Below, in pieces: positions 45,767 through 60,369 of a stretch of 64,000 nucleotides of DNA; positions within the stretch are counted from its first letter, which is position 1, and each line of letters starts with the position of its first letter. The stretch is from Xestospongia bergquistia. Taxonomy: Eukaryota; Porifera; Demospongiae; Haplosclerida; Petrosiidae. The stretch spans positions 5,544,001 to 5,608,000 of the forward strand of contig OZ014420.1 in the NCBI GenBank assembly GCA_963965975.1. The letters are read 5' to 3'. The notes below the pieces were generated by a model. That model was given only the letters and a program-made list of their open reading frames with translations, ran no database searches and was not told the origin of the DNA. The position numbers and the translations under genes are program-made.

Positions 45767-46126
45767 TACATGAGGACTTATTTTCACAGATAGCTAGTGC
45801 TACTCAACCACAAAAATTAAGATATATTACCATGTTAAACAATGCCCCTTTAATTAATAGTTGATCTTGCTGTCATTTCAATTCTAACAATTCTCAAGAT
45901 TCAGAATAATGACATAACATTAAGTTAATTAACATATCTTTCTATTTAATTCTGTAAGTTGTTTTTGTCACAATCACAGAAGATCACAAGTAACTAGTAT
46001 AAGTAACAGTCCATTAATAATTTGTGATTATCTTACTCTAAGACTCAATGTTAACAAACTTACATTAACTGATTTCTTACTCCTGTATTCAGTATTTATC
46101 TCATAAAATAGTAATTATTTGTATAG
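45767..46126. other. Partial PTB downstream region
   Basis: Matches the end of 33817-34744. Non-coding. Its left border is the recombination joint with NLR-6. Confidence 0.4.
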
Positions 46127-46378
46127 AGACTTTACTCGTCCTGATCTACCAGCTGGAGATCAAGAGACTGTGTCACTCCCTGACCTCTCAGCATATGGTA
46201 TAATAGTATATGTGTATGTGTGTGTGTGTATCTATATATGTCTGTATCTAGGTCTTCATCCTGCTCTACTTCAATCTCCAGGTAGTAAGTTATTTATTTT
46301 ATTAGATATAGAATGTTTTGTTTAGCATTCTCTCAACTTTGTGCTGCTCTTATTGCTCTGGGTACTCAAGGAGGATAG
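46127..46378 (+). pseudogene. Stray PTB exon group (linker exons 9-11) next to NLR-7
   Basis: Exons 46127-46197, 46252-46281 and 46326-46378 with intact splice sites encode [11 protein letters not shown] to GTQGG and TAG. No RRM is attached. Confidence 0.7.
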
Positions 46379-46995
46379 ACAAATAAACAGATTGATGGAT
46401 AGATTAAATAATAAATTAATATCAGATAATTAAATGACATATTTGATATAAAACAGTGTCCTCCTATTTAAGTGTATTATATTAAACATCTATTAACATA
46501 ATTGAAGTTGTACATGTGGATAATTAACTTAATATTTCAAATCCAGTGTTTAGATAATCAAATAAAATATAATGAGACTATATATTTAAAATCTTTATCA
46601 GCTCACAATTCATACACAATGTAATGTTTACAGTATAAATTATTAATGTTTAATATTTAATTATTACTTTAAATCATATTATAAGAGGAACAAACAAGTA
46701 AATAAAAACATTTTCTAAAAATGAAGTAAACATAGAGATAATTAATATTATTCCATTACAAATAATACAAACAAGATAATAATAATAACAGTTGTATTAT
46801 ATCTACATAATAGTACAGGTATAATAAACAAACAAAGGATGTTTACTAATTAAAAAGTATAGATCTAAAGTCACTTTATTAATATCAGTTATATTATGTC
46901 CCTGTACTATTATAGTAATGATAATATAATTGATATTACTACTATTTTGTTTGTATTCATTGTATGTAGATCATATTATTAATACATGAGGTAGC
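46379..46995. other. NLR-7 downstream region
   Basis: Third long copy of the AT-rich NLR downstream sequence (see 15513-16137). No coding signal. Confidence 0.4.
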
Positions 46996-49900
46996 TCAAT
47001 TATAATAACACAGGTCTATTATTGGTAGAGGTTTCAATGGTTGTTGTTGTATGTGTGTGTCAATTAATGTCTTCTCTTGTGATTGTAGAGTATCCATTAG
47101 GACTGATAACCCAATCACTAACTTGATTCCAATGTACTGAATTGTGGGATGAAGAAAGACGGTTTGGCAAAAGTGTTGTGATACTTCTATCCAGTTAGGT
47201 TGAGATAGTTGATTCACTTGATTGTCCATATCATCATCACATCGTATGTAGAGAAGTCTCATAGTTGTGTCTGACTTTAACATGTTAGTAATAAGAGGTA
47301 GTCCTTGTTCATAGAACAATGGTATCATTATTTGCTGTCTCTCTTCATATTTATAGTCGTTAGACACACATAACTGATATAGTGTGAAGTTCACTTTAAG
47401 TTCTGTGAGTTTGTTCTTATGAGAGATAACATTAAATAAAGTTGTTATCTGTTCATAGTTAGTATCTGACAGTGGAATGGGTACACTCAACTCATGTAGA
47501 CTGGTATTGTGTGAGAGACCAGTTGTTAGAAATGACAGGTAAGTACTGGGAATGGTATTAGTAAAATAAATATGGTCAATCTCAAAAAATTCTATTGTTT
47601 CGTTTACTGTTAACATGTCTTGTAAACTAGGACCCATACTGTCATATATGGTCTCGTTCCATATCTCTACTTTCAAAGCCTTAACTGTAGTATTATTCTG
47701 TAGAATAGTAAATAGTTCAATAACACTCTCAGCTTTGTATAGTGATAGTTGAAGTTGTTGTAGATTAGGATGACATTGAAATAATAGAGGTAGTGGGACA
47801 TGGTATTGTTCCTTATGTAGTATAAGACAATGTAGTCCTTTGATATGTTGAGGAAATAATGATGTCTGTTCACAATCCAACCATTGTAACTTGCTCTCCA
47901 GAGCAATAAGTGTTGTGTTAACTATATCTGGTGATAAGACATTAGGTATGTTCAGTTTAAGAGATTGTATTGTGTGATTGTCTCTTACTAGTTTATCATA
48001 AATCTCTTTGCTTAGTATATCTTCTCTCCATTCTAGATCAACACATTTGAGTGAAAATGTTTGAATTGATTTGTTTCTTGTTACTCCTTTAATCACACTG
48101 TAGACTGTATTAGCAATATCACTAGAGAGATTCGGTATACCACTAACATAACTTGAAATATCTAGTACTAGTTCTTGTAGTGTGCTGTTGATATATAAAC
48201 TTTCCTCTAATTCAGAAAAAATCCTCTTGTCTATCTGTATATAGTCTTCACCAGGTTTTAGTTCTCCTCTGTATGTTGTTTCAAAGTGTAGTATTTTTAG
48301 ATGTTGTAGTTTTATTAAGTGCAGTAGTACAAGAGTAACATCAGATACACCCTGTGGTCTATATGAGTCTAATGCAATATAACACTCTTGAAGATTGTGA
48401 GAGAATGATGATTGAAATAAAGTCACTAATAACTTCATAGCCTTTTGGTCATTACTTCCAAACAACACTATCTCTAGTCTTTTACAGTTAACATTCTTCA
48501 TCAATGTATTAGTAAGGAGTTGTACTTGTTGATGTCCATATAGAAATCCCAGGTCCAAATAATTCCATGTTATGTTAAAGTTCTTTAAGAAAAATCCAAG
48601 ACACAGTATATCAAATAGTGATAATCTTAGTCTATAGAGGCAAAGTGAGTGGTTCTTTATAGATTGTGATAATGTTTGACATAATTTGATGTTCTGTGAT
48701 TCATATAACAGTTGAAAGACAATGGCATCCCATTCATCAGAGAAAGGAGAATAAATGTGTGGCCTAACAGTTTCTGAATTCTGTCTGAAATGAGAGTAGT
48801 AACACTTCTCAAATCCAAACAATGGTCTCCTTTTACATTGTAGGTCAAGTTCTTTGTTAATTGATAGCTTTCATCTTCAAGGTGAGTTAGACCTGCTACA
48901 AACATCAGACACATTCTAAAGTGATCATTATCAAAATGTTCTAAAAACACTTCCTCTGTCTTCTCATATTTAGCTATCCACCATGCTGCTAGAAATTCCT
49001 GGATACTCAGGTGAAGAAATTGATACCTCTCCTCAATACCTACAATAAATGTTGTCATTAGTCCAAGATAACCTTCCTTCTCTGATTGACCAAGAGACTG
49101 AGAGAGTTGAAATGAAGAAAATGTCATTTTTGGATTGTTTTCTTTCAAACTGAGGTAAGCAAAGTGACAAATCTCTTTAAATGTTGTATCTAAGACTGAT
49201 GGTAAATGATGAAGGCTATATACTTGTACAGGTTTTGTATCGTCAACTCTTTTTTCAACATGTCTTCTGACAGTTTGTAGGATAAAATTCTCATATAATT
49301 CTGTGAGTGTTGTTGGTAACTGTCCATCTGACTGACAATAAACTGAGATAACTATGGAACAGACTAGTGGTACATAACACAATGATTGGACATCACTTCA
49401 TACTTCAAGATCTTGAATAAGTTTCTCAGCTAGTTGTAGTTGTTTTTCTAGTGTTCCTTTGATTACTACCTCGATCTCCACATCTGAAAATCCCAACACT
49501 TCAACATGTCTATTAACAGAAGATAATTTTAACAGTGACTAGGAGGCATAGCTACGAGAGGTAACAATTACTGAACATTTGGCTAATATCTCTCTACGAA
49601 TTATTCTAGCTGCTAGTGAGGATTGTCTGAGATCTGTACTTAATTCATCCCAACCATCAAAGATTATCAGTAATCCTTGTCCATGTATTTTTTGCAGCCA
49701 TTCAGTGACAGTAGTAACTTCATTACAATCATATGTGTACTTAAGTAGTTGTTTTATTTCGTTAGCTTGAGCCACCTCATGATTTCTGAGAGGACAGTAA
49801 AGTACCAAGTTATATTTTCCATGTGTGAGTTCTTCTTTAGCCCACATATTTAATACCAGGAGGACCATCAACTACTACTCTAAGAGACTGACCACTATCA

Positions 49901-52086
49901 CATGGTTCAAGAACATCCTGGATATCTATCTGTTTATCTTGAGTAACTTGAGGTATTTTATCAACTTGTCCTCTTAACATACACCATTGTTTCTGTAGTA
50001 TTGTTTGAGGAGTGGCATGTCTGTCTTGTGTTTGTAGTAGTGCTAATCTTCCAAAGAAGTCTTGTCCAACTGGTGGTGGCCAGTCTGTAGGGACAATAGG
50101 TTGGTATTTGTATTGGTCTATCATAATGTCACAATATTGCTGAAAGCCATGGTCTAATGAAGTGGTGGGTGGAGCATCATCAACAGTACATTCACCTTAA
50201 CAAAAGAAATGTACATTATGTAATAGTTGTTGAGTTTTTGAAGACATAAAGTCACTTAGGTGGAGCTGAGATGATTATGGTTTGTAATTTGATAGTTTAT
50301 AGGTAAGTAAGTACTATATTGTAACTTCTTTATAGAATCTTATAATTGATATGTAGGTATTGTTATATAAAACTCTTAGACATTATATGTTTTACATGGA
50401 ATTTGTTAGGGAGTTATCTCACAGCATTAATAGATTAGAGTAACTCCACCCATTATAATTAGTTAGGTTTATCACCTAGGAGAGATATTAGATCTAGAGT
50501 CCACTCATAAGACTGTTGCAGTAACAACAAACTACATTGTACTTACTTGTAGCATTCACTTGTATCAGGTACTGGTATATTTCCTTAGCTAGGGTAATGT
50601 TCTTAATAAGTGGTCCGTTAACAACATCTACTATTGTCTTCCAACTGACAGGATAATCTTGACTGTCCAACTCTATCCATTTCTGGAGTACATGATCAAG
50701 TCTTGTTTGATTAGACATGTTAGACTCAGCCAAACCCTGAAGGAAATTATAATCTACTCCAAGACCATTACCAATACTACGCCATGATGAATTAATAGGA
50801 GCTAGTTGTTCTAGAACATCCTTTTTTGAAGGTTTTTCAGCTAAAATATTCAGAGAAAGGACATTTTAAAAGGTTGTTAAATTAATATATAATTACATAA
50901 TAAAAGAATGTCATTGAATTCCTCAGTGTATTCATCATTTCTTACTACTTGTTCCTGACTACCTGTATAATTAATATCTATAATTATAGTACATTTATTA
51001 ATCATGTGATATATAGATATAGTCACATGATAACTAGTACAGTATTTGTTATATAGAATAATAACATCAGATCTTTGGAGAGGGGATTTTATGTACCTTC
51101 ATTCTTAATATCTAATTGTCTTTTCATTATAGTAGGTATATTACATAATATGTTATATGATAATAGTGTATGGTATACATAAAATAATAACAGATGTTTA
51201 GTCACAATAGTAGAACTTATGTACCTTCATTGAGTTCATTCTTAATATCTAGTTATCTTCTCATTTTAATTATTATATACCTTTATTGGGTGAAGTAAGT
51301 GAGGAAGGATGTTCAACCTCCTTACATCTAGTTCTTGGTTTTGGTATTGGTGGAGTAAGTGAGGAAGGATGTCCAACTTCCTTATGTCTTTTCCTTGGTT
51401 TAGGTACTGGTGGAGTAAGGGAGGAAGTATCTTGAACAAAATCAGTACAAAGTGGTTTACTAGAAGGGGGCGTGTCTAAATAATAGAAGTAATGACACGA
51501 TGCATATTTATTACATACTGTACCTTTACACATAACCTCTTCTCTCATTATAACAGCTATATTTTTATCTCCACAGTCCTCAACAGCTGAGATGAGTTCT
51601 TCCCAAGAGGGGTCAGTACTGTTTGTAATCCACCATTGTAAACCTTCCTCTAAACCAAAGTGGTAGTCTTGATCACTGCTGGCCATTGTCTTGAGTCTTC
51701 TCCTCTCCTCCAGTGATACACCTAGTAGACTAGTGAGTTGAGTCCATTTATCTTTAACAACAAAACCACTCTTAACAAGAAGTCTTAGAGCATTACTTGA
51801 TGTCAATTCTATTAAAGTAAATAAGACATAGTCCCTGTATCAGTTATATGTTTTAATATTTACCTGTTTTAGGTCCAGGATTGAGTTCAATATCACCTGA
51901 TAAAATGAGGAGAAGTAAGAGAAATAAAACTAGAGAGAAGGTCAGGTTATCACCACCCTCATCTCCTGACCATAGTGACTCCATCCATCCTGAGATATCA
52001 GTAGTAGTTCCCTTTTTAGTAGTACATGGTATCTGATGACAATACCATAATCCAATATTAACTCTCCATTGAGTAGTATCGATCAT
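46996..52086 (-). pseudogene. NLR-7: full-length layout, NACHT broken
   Basis: Exons 51864-52086 (2A leader), 51281-51808 (Death-1 with proline-rich tail and mini-intron) and 50547-50840 (second Death) are intact. The NACHT-LRR exon 46996-50195 is not. A 29-bp deletion near 49855 removes the GKTTLCRKLL part of Walker A and shifts the frame. Stops replace Tyr in ASYSLL (about 49538) and Arg in EVRSD (about 49409). A 7-bp deletion near 48860 shifts the frame again. The LRR part after that is open for 608 codons. Only a short 2A-Death-Death product could be made. Confidence 0.85.
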
Positions 52087-52429
52087 TATTAGAAGATACA
52101 GCAAATAAACTAGCACACAATACTAGCAGTTGAGTTACACCCACTTTGTTGAACAGAAAGGTTGTAGTATAATAATATTCATTAATGGATACTGACCTCA
52201 ATGTTATAGTCATGAATATTAGTTGTAGTTAAATAGAATTCACTTACCACATAATGACATAATGATTTTATTATTAGAGTTGTATTTGTAATATATTTTG
52301 TTTGTGTGTGTATGTCTTAACTCTCTAATTTACTTTCACTTTCACTTTTCGCTATTTAATCTTGTATGAGGAAACTATTTCTCTCCTCTCATAGTTATTC
52401 TTTCTTCTCTTTCTCTCTTCTATTTACTA
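52087..52429. promoter_or_regulatory. Divergent promoter NLR-7 / PTB-6
   Basis: Same spacer type, with GAAAGT repeats at 52332-52353 carrying one base change. The PTB exon-1 start that follows reads ATGAATTAG: a lost G makes an immediate stop. Confidence 0.5.
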
Positions 52430-54196
52430 ATGAATTAGATTCTGCTGCTAAAAAGGTACATGAACACATTACATGACATGTACCAGTTAGCTGTGTGTAT
52501 ATGACTAAAACATTTTTACATTGTGTTCAATAATTGACCTCCTAAATATACTAGTGATCATTATAACAACAATCTTTTGACTTAACCTACAATGACATAT
52601 ATAATATCACTGTTAAAAACAAAAATATGCTTTAAGAAATTCTTAGAATAGGACACTCTTATCACTAGCCCTATGTAGTATTTAGAGTAATTGATAGTGT
52701 GGTACTACCTAATATGATAGTATGTGTGTGTAACTACAAAGGTTTTGTTTGTAATATTTGTAGTCAATCTGTGCTACATAGTAATATATCATTAGTAATA
52801 TGACATAGCAATGTAGACAAGTTGTCTCAAGTTGTCATTTAAATATGTATCTATAATTATAGTGTTATAACATATACTGTTTAATATTGATGTATGTTCT
52901 TTGATATCTACAGAGATAGAACAGTTTATATACAATTCTCAAAACATCAAGAACTAAAAACAGCCACAGTAAGTCATCTAGAAAAGTTAATTGAATTGAG
53001 ATTACTTTAATTGTGTTTGTTAGCCAGGAGCAACGTCAATGGGTGGAGCTAGTCCAGGTTATGGTGGTTCTTCTCCTCAATCTATCAGTATGATTGGGAT
53101 AGGAGCTATGCAACAGGGTCAACCTAACTCCATTTTAAGAGTTATTATTGAGAACATGTTATATCCTATTACCATTGATGTCCTTCATCAAGTGAGTGCG
53201 TAGATTTGTGGGTGGAGTCATTACAAGTCGTATTAACGTTGTTTAGATATTTGCCAAATATGGTGATGTTCTAAAAATAGTAACATTCATGAAAAATGGT
53301 AATAGACATTTTTATGTAATTGAAGTGTTGTTTATGCTGTGATGTTTATAGGTCAGTTTCATGCACTCATTCAATATCCCAATGAAATAATTGCTGCTAA
53401 TGCTAAAACTGTGAGTCATTCCCTAACTACAAGCTAACATACTGTGTTTGTCTCTTTAGGCACTTGATGGTCAAAATATCTATAATGGTTGTTGTACATT
53501 ACACATTGATTACTCTAAATTGTCTAATCTTACTGTCAAATATAACAATGAGAAGACTAGGTAAGTAGACAAGTCCTTCTTAAGTTAAATAGTAACTATT
53601 TGTATAGAGACTTTACTCGTCCTGATCTACCAGCTGGAGACCAAGAGACTGTGTCACTCCCTGACCTCTCAGCATATGGTATAATAGTATATGTGTATGT
53701 GTGTGTGTGTATCTATATATGTCTGTATCTAGGTCTTCATCCTGCTCTACTTCAATCTCCAGGTAGTAAGTTATTTATTTTATTAGATATAGAATGTTTT
53801 GTTTAGCATTCTCTCAACTTGATTTGAAGTTGGAGGGGTTGCCCCCCCTTTCCTACCCCTATGGTAACTGATATTGTTAATTAGATATTTATTGAAATAA
53901 ATGACACATAATGTATCTATTATATTTCTATATAGTGATGGTATTACTGAGGAATATCTTCGCAGTCTATTTACATCTACTGGTGGTAATGTAGTCAACT
54001 TCCGTTTCTTTCAGTTAGTTATATCTTGTCTTGTCTGTATAACTTTCTCTTTTTCTCTCTTAGAAATGATCTACGTATGGCTCTAGTTCAGATGTCTTCA
54101 GTAGAGGAAGCTATCAATGCTCTCATTGTCACTCATAATCATAAAATCAGTGAAACCAATCATCTCCGAGTTACCTTCTCAAAGAACACTCTCTAA
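52430..54196 (+). pseudogene. PTB-6: internally deleted PTB paralogue
   Basis: Remaining exons: 52914-52968, 53024-53191, 53247-53298, 53352-53410, 53460-53560, 53608-53678, 53733-53762, a cut exon at 53807 (AFSQL), then 53936-54013 and 54064-54196 (RRM4). The two RRM1 exons are deleted and a second deletion joins the RRM3 exon directly to intron 16 before a GC-rich stretch, removing RRM3. Exon 1 has a stop as its third codon. The RRM2 part and RRM4 part are individually readable. Confidence 0.8.
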
Positions 54197-55130
54197 GCGA
54201 TCATCATTACTGGTCACACCCCCTAATTATATTTCAAGTCTTGCTTTAGGCATATTGTGTGCTATTTCAAACTAAAATTTTATGTTTTTTTCTTTACAAT
54301 CTTTGTCTTTCTTTTTTCATTAGAAGTCTTGTCTTTTGATAACATTGTCTACTGAAATAATTTAGTAGAATGATAGAATTAGAGGGGAAGTAGTTATTAT
54401 AATGACATCATTATTATAGTTAGTTACTAACCATCTCTACCCACGTGTAATTAGATGAACTCGGTAACTTGTCTGTGTGTTAATTGAAGACTGTATTGTC
54501 TTGTTCATTAAATTCTATTTATTATAAATATATGCTGTCTGTCTTCAAGTAAAGAGAACTACAATAAGTTCTTTTGAATATTGTTGTCATTATTGGACTC
54601 CGTCAAGACAGTTCACATTAATTATATCAGCTGTAAGTCATACTGTTCATCTATTGTTAGTATTTGTTACTTCAATAGACAATATGACATCATTATTATC
54701 AGATATTACTATATAATAGTTAGATACTGAGGTCAGGTATTAACATTATTTATCATAACAGTACTAATTTACATGAGGACTTATTTTCACAGATAGCTAG
54801 TGCTACTCAACCACAAAAATTAAGATATATTACCATGTTAAACAATGCCCCTTTAATTAATAGTTGATCTTGCTGTTATTTCAATTCTGCCAATTCTCAA
54901 TATTCAGAATAATGACATAACAATAAGTTAATTAACATATCTTTCTACTTAATTCTGTAAGTTGCTATTTGTCACAATCACAGAAGATCACAAGTAACTA
55001 GTATAAGTAACAGTCTATTAATAATATGTGATTATCTTACTCTAAGACTCAATGTTAACAAACTTACATTAACTGATTTCTTACTCCTGTATTCAGTATT
55101 TATCACATAAAATAGTAATTATTTGTATAG
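54197..55130. other. PTB-6 downstream region
   Basis: Third copy of the non-coding PTB downstream sequence (24043-24954, 33817-34744). Confidence 0.4.
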
Positions 55131-55383
55131 AGACTTTACTCGTCCTGATCTACCAGCTGGAGACCAAGAGACTGTGTCACTCCCTGACCTCTCATCATAT
55201 GATATAATAGTATATGTATGTGTGTGTGTGTATCTATATATGTCTGTATCTAGGTCTTCATCCTGCTCTACTTCAATCTCCAGGTAGTAAGTTATTTATT
55301 TTATTAGATATAGAATGTTTTGTTTAGCATTCTCTCAACTTTGTGCTGCTCTTATTGCTCTGGGTACTCAAGGAGGGGAGTAG
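55131..55383 (+). pseudogene. Stray PTB exon group next to NLR-8
   Basis: Exon 9 at 55131-55201 has lost its donor (TATGATATAA where the others have TATGGTATAA). Exons 10 and 11 follow at 55254-55283 and 55328 to about 55383, ending in GAG TAG. Confidence 0.65.
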
Positions 55384-55512
55384 ACAAATAAACAGATTGA
55401 TGGATAGATTAAATAATAAATTAATATCAAATAATTAAATGATATATTTGATATAAACAATGTCCTCGTATGTGACTGTATTGTATTAAATACTAAGTTA
55501 GTTCAGTTATAA

Positions 55513-58500
55513 TTAATACAGGTCTATTATTGGTAGAGGTTTCAATGGTTGTTGTTGTATGTGTGTGTCAATTAATGTCTTCTCTTGTGATTTTAGAGTA
55601 TCCCTTAGGTCTGATAACCCAATCATTAACTTGATTCCAATGTACTGAATTGTGGGATGATGAAAGACGGTTTGGCAAAAGTGTTGTGATACTTCTATCC
55701 AGTTAGGTTGAGATGGTTGAGATAATTGATTGTCAATATAATCATCACATCGTATGTAGAGAAGTCTCATAGTTGTGTCTGACTTTAACATGTTAGTAAT
55801 AAGAGGTAGTCCTTGTTCATAGAACAATGGTAGTTGTCTCTCTTCTCTACAGTAAGTGGACATACATGACTGATCTAGTTTGAAATTCACTTTAAGTTCT
55901 GTAAGTTTGTTCTTATGAGAGATAACATTAAATAAAGTTGTTATCTGTTCATAGTTAGTATCTGACAGTGGAATGGGTACACTCAACTCATGTAGACTGG
56001 TATTGTGTGAGAGACCAGTTGTTAAAAATGACAGGTAAGTACTGGAAATGATACTAGTTAAGATGTCAGTGTCAATCTCAAAATGTTCTATTGTTTTGTT
56101 TAGTGTTAACATGTCTTGTAAACTAGGACCCATACTGTCATATATGGTCTCGTTCCATATCTCTACTTTCAAAGCCTTAACTGTAGTATTATTCTGTAGA
56201 ATAGTAAATGGTTCAATAACACTCTCAGCTTTGTATAGTGATAGTTGAAGTTGTTGTAGATTAGGATGACATTGAAATAATAGAGGTAGTGTGACATGGT
56301 ATTGTTTATGATTTAGTATAAGACAATGTAGTCCTTTGATATGTTGAGGAAATAATGATGTCTGTTCACAATCCAACCATTGTAAATTGCTCTCCAGAGC
56401 AATAAGTGTTGTGTTAACTATATCTGGTGATAAGACATTAGGTATGTTCAGTTTAAGAGATTGTATTGTGTGATTGTCTCTTACTAGTTTATCATAAATC
56501 TCTTTGCTTGGTATATCTTCTTCTGTCCAATCTAGATTATAACATTCGAGTGAAAATGTTTGAATTGATTTATTTCTTGTTACTCCTTTAATCACACTGT
56601 TGACTGTATTAGCAATATCACTAGAGAAATTCAGTATACCTCTAACAACACTTCTAATATCTAGTACTAGTTCTTGTAGTGTGCTGTTGATATATAAACT
56701 TTCCTCTAATTCAGATAAAATCCTCTTGTCTATCTGTATATAGTCTTCTTCATCTTTTAGATGTTCCCAATATATTATTTTAAAGTGTAGTATCTTTAGA
56801 TGTTGTAGTTTTATTAAGTGCAGTAGTACAAGAGTAAGATCAGATATATCCTGTGGTCTATATGAGTCTAATTTAATATAACACTCTTGAAGATTGTGAG
56901 AGAATGATGACTGAAATAAAGTCATTAATAACTTCATAGCCTTTTGGTCATTATCTTCAAACCGCACCTCTATCTCTAGTCGTTTACAGTTAACATTGTT
57001 CATCAATGTATTAGTAAGGAGTTGTACTTTCTGTCCATTTAGAGTTCCCAGGTCCAAGTAATTCCATGTTATGTTAGAGTTGTTTAAGAAAAATCCAAGA
57101 CACAGTATATCAAATAATGATGGTCTTAGTCTATGAAGGCAAAGTGAGTGGTTCTTCATTGATTGTGATAATATTTGACATAATTTGGTGTTCTGTGATT
57201 CATATAACAGTTGGAAGACAATGCCATCCCATTCATCAGAGAGAAGAGAAGAAATGTGTGGCCTAACCATTGTTGAATTCTGTCTGAAATGAGAGTAGTA
57301 ACACTTCTCAAATCCAAACAATGGTCTCCTTTTACATTGTAGGTCAAGTTCTTTGTTAAAATATTGTTGATAGCTTTCATCTTCAAGGTGATTTAGACCT
57401 GCTACAAACATCAGACACATTCTAAAGTGATCATTATCAAAATGTTCTGAAAACACTTCCACTGTCTTCTTATACTTAGCTACTTCCTCTCTCTTCTTAT
57501 ACTTAGCTATCCACCATGCTGCTAGAAATTCCTGGATACTCAGGTGAAGAAATTGATACCTCTCATCAATACCTACAATAAATGTTGTCATTAGTCCAAG
57601 ATAACCTTCCTTCTCTGATTGATCAAGAGACCGACAGAGTTGAATTGAAGAAAATGTCATTTTTGGATTATTTTCTTTCAAACTGAGGTAAGCAAAGTGA
57701 CAAATCTCTTTAAATGTTGTATCTAAGACTGATGGTAAATGATGAATGTTACGTACTTGTAAAGGTTTTTTGTAAACGTTTTTCTCAACATGTCTTCTGA
57801 TAGTTTGTAGGATAAAATTCTCATATAATTCTGTGAGTGTTGTTGGTAACTGTCCATCTGACTGACGATAAACTAAGATAACTATGGAACAGACTAGTGG
57901 TACATAACACAATGACTGGACATCATCTCGTACTTCAAGATCTTGAATAAGTTTCTCAGCTAGATGAGGTTCTTTTTCTAGTGTTCCTTTGATTACTACC
58001 TTGATCTCCTTCTCTGAAAATCCCAACACTTCAACATGTCTGTTAACAGAAGATAATTTTAACAGTGAGTAGGAGGCATAGCTACGAGAGGTAACAATTA
58101 CTGAACATTTGGCTAATATCTCTCTACGAATTATTCTAGCTGCTAGTGAGGATTGTCTGAGATCTGTACTTAGTTCATCCCAACCATCAAAGATTATCAG
58201 TAATCCTTTTCCATGTATTTTTTGCAGCCATTCAGTGACAGTAGTAACTTCATTACAATCATATGTGTACTTAAGAAGTTGTTTTAATTCATTAGCTTGA
58301 GCCACCTTGTCATTTCTGAGAGGACAGTAAAGTACCAAGTTATATTGTTCATGTGTGAGTTCTCCTTTAGCCCACATATTTAACAGTTTACGACAGAGTG
58401 TTGTCTTACCAATACCAGGAGGACCATCAACTATTACTCTAAGAGACTGACCACTATCACATGGTTTAAGAACATCCTGGATATCTATCTGTTTATCTTG

Positions 58501-60369
58501 AGTAACTTGAGGTATTTTATCAACTTGTCCTCTTAACATATACCATTGTTTCTGTAGTATTGTTTGAGGAGTGGCATGTCTGTCTTGTGTTTGTAGTAGT
58601 GCTAATCTTCCAAAGAAGTCTTGTCCAACTGGTGGTGGCCAGTCTGTAGGGACAATAGGTTGGTATTTGTATTGGTCTATCATAATGTCACAATATTGCT
58701 GAACGCTATGGTCTAATGAAGTGGTGGGTGGAGCATCATCAACAGTAAATTCACCTTAACAAAAGAAATGTACATTATGTAATAGTCGTTGAGTTTTTCA
58801 AGACATAAAGTCACTTAAGTGGAGCTGAGGTGATTATGGAGTGTAATTTGATAGTAAGTAAGTAATCTATATTGTAACTTGTTTATGGAATCTTATAATT
58901 GATATGTAGGTATTGTTATGTAAAACTCTTAGACATTATATGTTTTACGTGGGATTTGTTAGGGAGTTATCTCACAGCATTAATAGATTAGAGTAACTCC
59001 ACCCTTTATAATTAGTTAGGTTTATCACCTAGGAGAGATATTAGATCTAGAGTCCACCCATAAGACTGTGGCAGTAACAACAAACTACATTGTACTTACT
59101 TGTAGCATTAACTTGTGTCAGGTACTGGTATATATCCTTAGCTAGGGCAATGTTCTTAATAAGTGGTCCCTTAACAACATCTATTATTGTCTTCCAACTG
59201 ACAGGATAATCTTGACTGTCCAACTCTATCCATTTCTGGAGTACATGATCAAGTCTTGTTTGATTAGACATGTTAGACTCAGCCAAACCTTGAAGGTCAT
59301 TATATTTCACTCCAAGACCATTACCAATACTACGCCATGATGAATTAATAGGAGCTAGTTGTTCTAGAACATCCTTTTTTGAAGGCTTTTCAACTAAAAA
59401 ATTAGAGAAAGGACATTTTAAAAGGTTGCAAAATTAATATATATTAAATAACTTACATAATAAAGGAAAGTCATTGAATTCCTCAGTATATGTATCATTT
59501 CCTACTACTTGTTCCTGACTACCTGTATAATTAATATCTATAATTATAGTACATTTATTAATCATATGATATGTAGATACAATCACATGATAACTAGTAC
59601 ACAATTTTGAGATGTTAAAATATATTATCTTCAACATCAGACCTTTAGTTATTGAAGTAATTGAAGAATGATCTTCAGTCTCTTTTGGTCTTTTAAATAC
59701 TGGAGTAGATGAGGGAGAATCTTCAATATCTTTAGATCTTTTCCTCAAATGACGTACTACAATAAGTATGAAATGAATATGTGTATTAACTGAATAAATA
59801 TACCTTCATCCTTAATATCTAGTTGTCTTCTCATTATAACAGCTATATCCTTATCTCCACAGTCCTCAATAGCTGAGATAAGTTCTTCCCAAGAGGAGTC
59901 AGTACTGTTTGTAATCCACCATTGTAAACAATCCTCTAAAGCAAAGAGGTAGTCTTCATCATTGCTGGCCATTGTCTTGAGTCTTCTTCTCTCCTCCAGT
60001 GACACACCTAGTAGAGTAGTGAGTTTAGTCCATTTATCTTTAACAACAAAACCACTCTTAATAAGAAGTCTTTGAGCATTATTTGCTGTCAATTCTATTG
60101 AAGTAAATAAGACATAGTCTCTGTATCAATATGTTTTAATATTTACCAGTTTTAGGTCCAGGATTGAGTTCAATATCACCTGATAAAATGAGGAGAAGTA
60201 AGAGAAATAAAACTAGAGAGAAGGTCAGGTTACCACCACCCTCATCTCCAGACCATAGTGACTCCACCCATCCTGAGATATAAGTAGTAGTTCCCTTTTT
60301 AGTAGTACATGGTATCTGATGACAGTACCATAATCCAATACAAACTCTCCATTGTGTGGTATCAATCAT
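55513..60369 (-). CDS. NLR-8: 2A leader, Death, linker, second Death, NACHT-LRR receptor (complete)
   Basis: Five exons: 60147-60369, 59804-60094, 59643-59756, 59100-59393, 55513-58754. Total 4164 nt, 1387 residues, every junction phase 1 and GT-AG. Residues 1-74 are the leader with hydrophobic run 50-62 and 2A GDIELNPG/P (cleavage 71/72). Residues 75-171 are the first Death domain (DKWTKLTTLLGVSLEERRRL), 172-209 a basic linker (KRSKDIED, FKRPKETED), 210-307 the second Death domain. NACHT has GPPGIGKTT at about 418-426 and LLIIFDGWDEL at about 492-502, then the LRR region to QQQPLKPLPIIDLY. A 10-codon duplication (AKYKKREEV / AKYKKTVEV) follows FLAAWWI. Like NLR-3 it follows a STRAD gene on the same strand. 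Confidence 0.9.
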
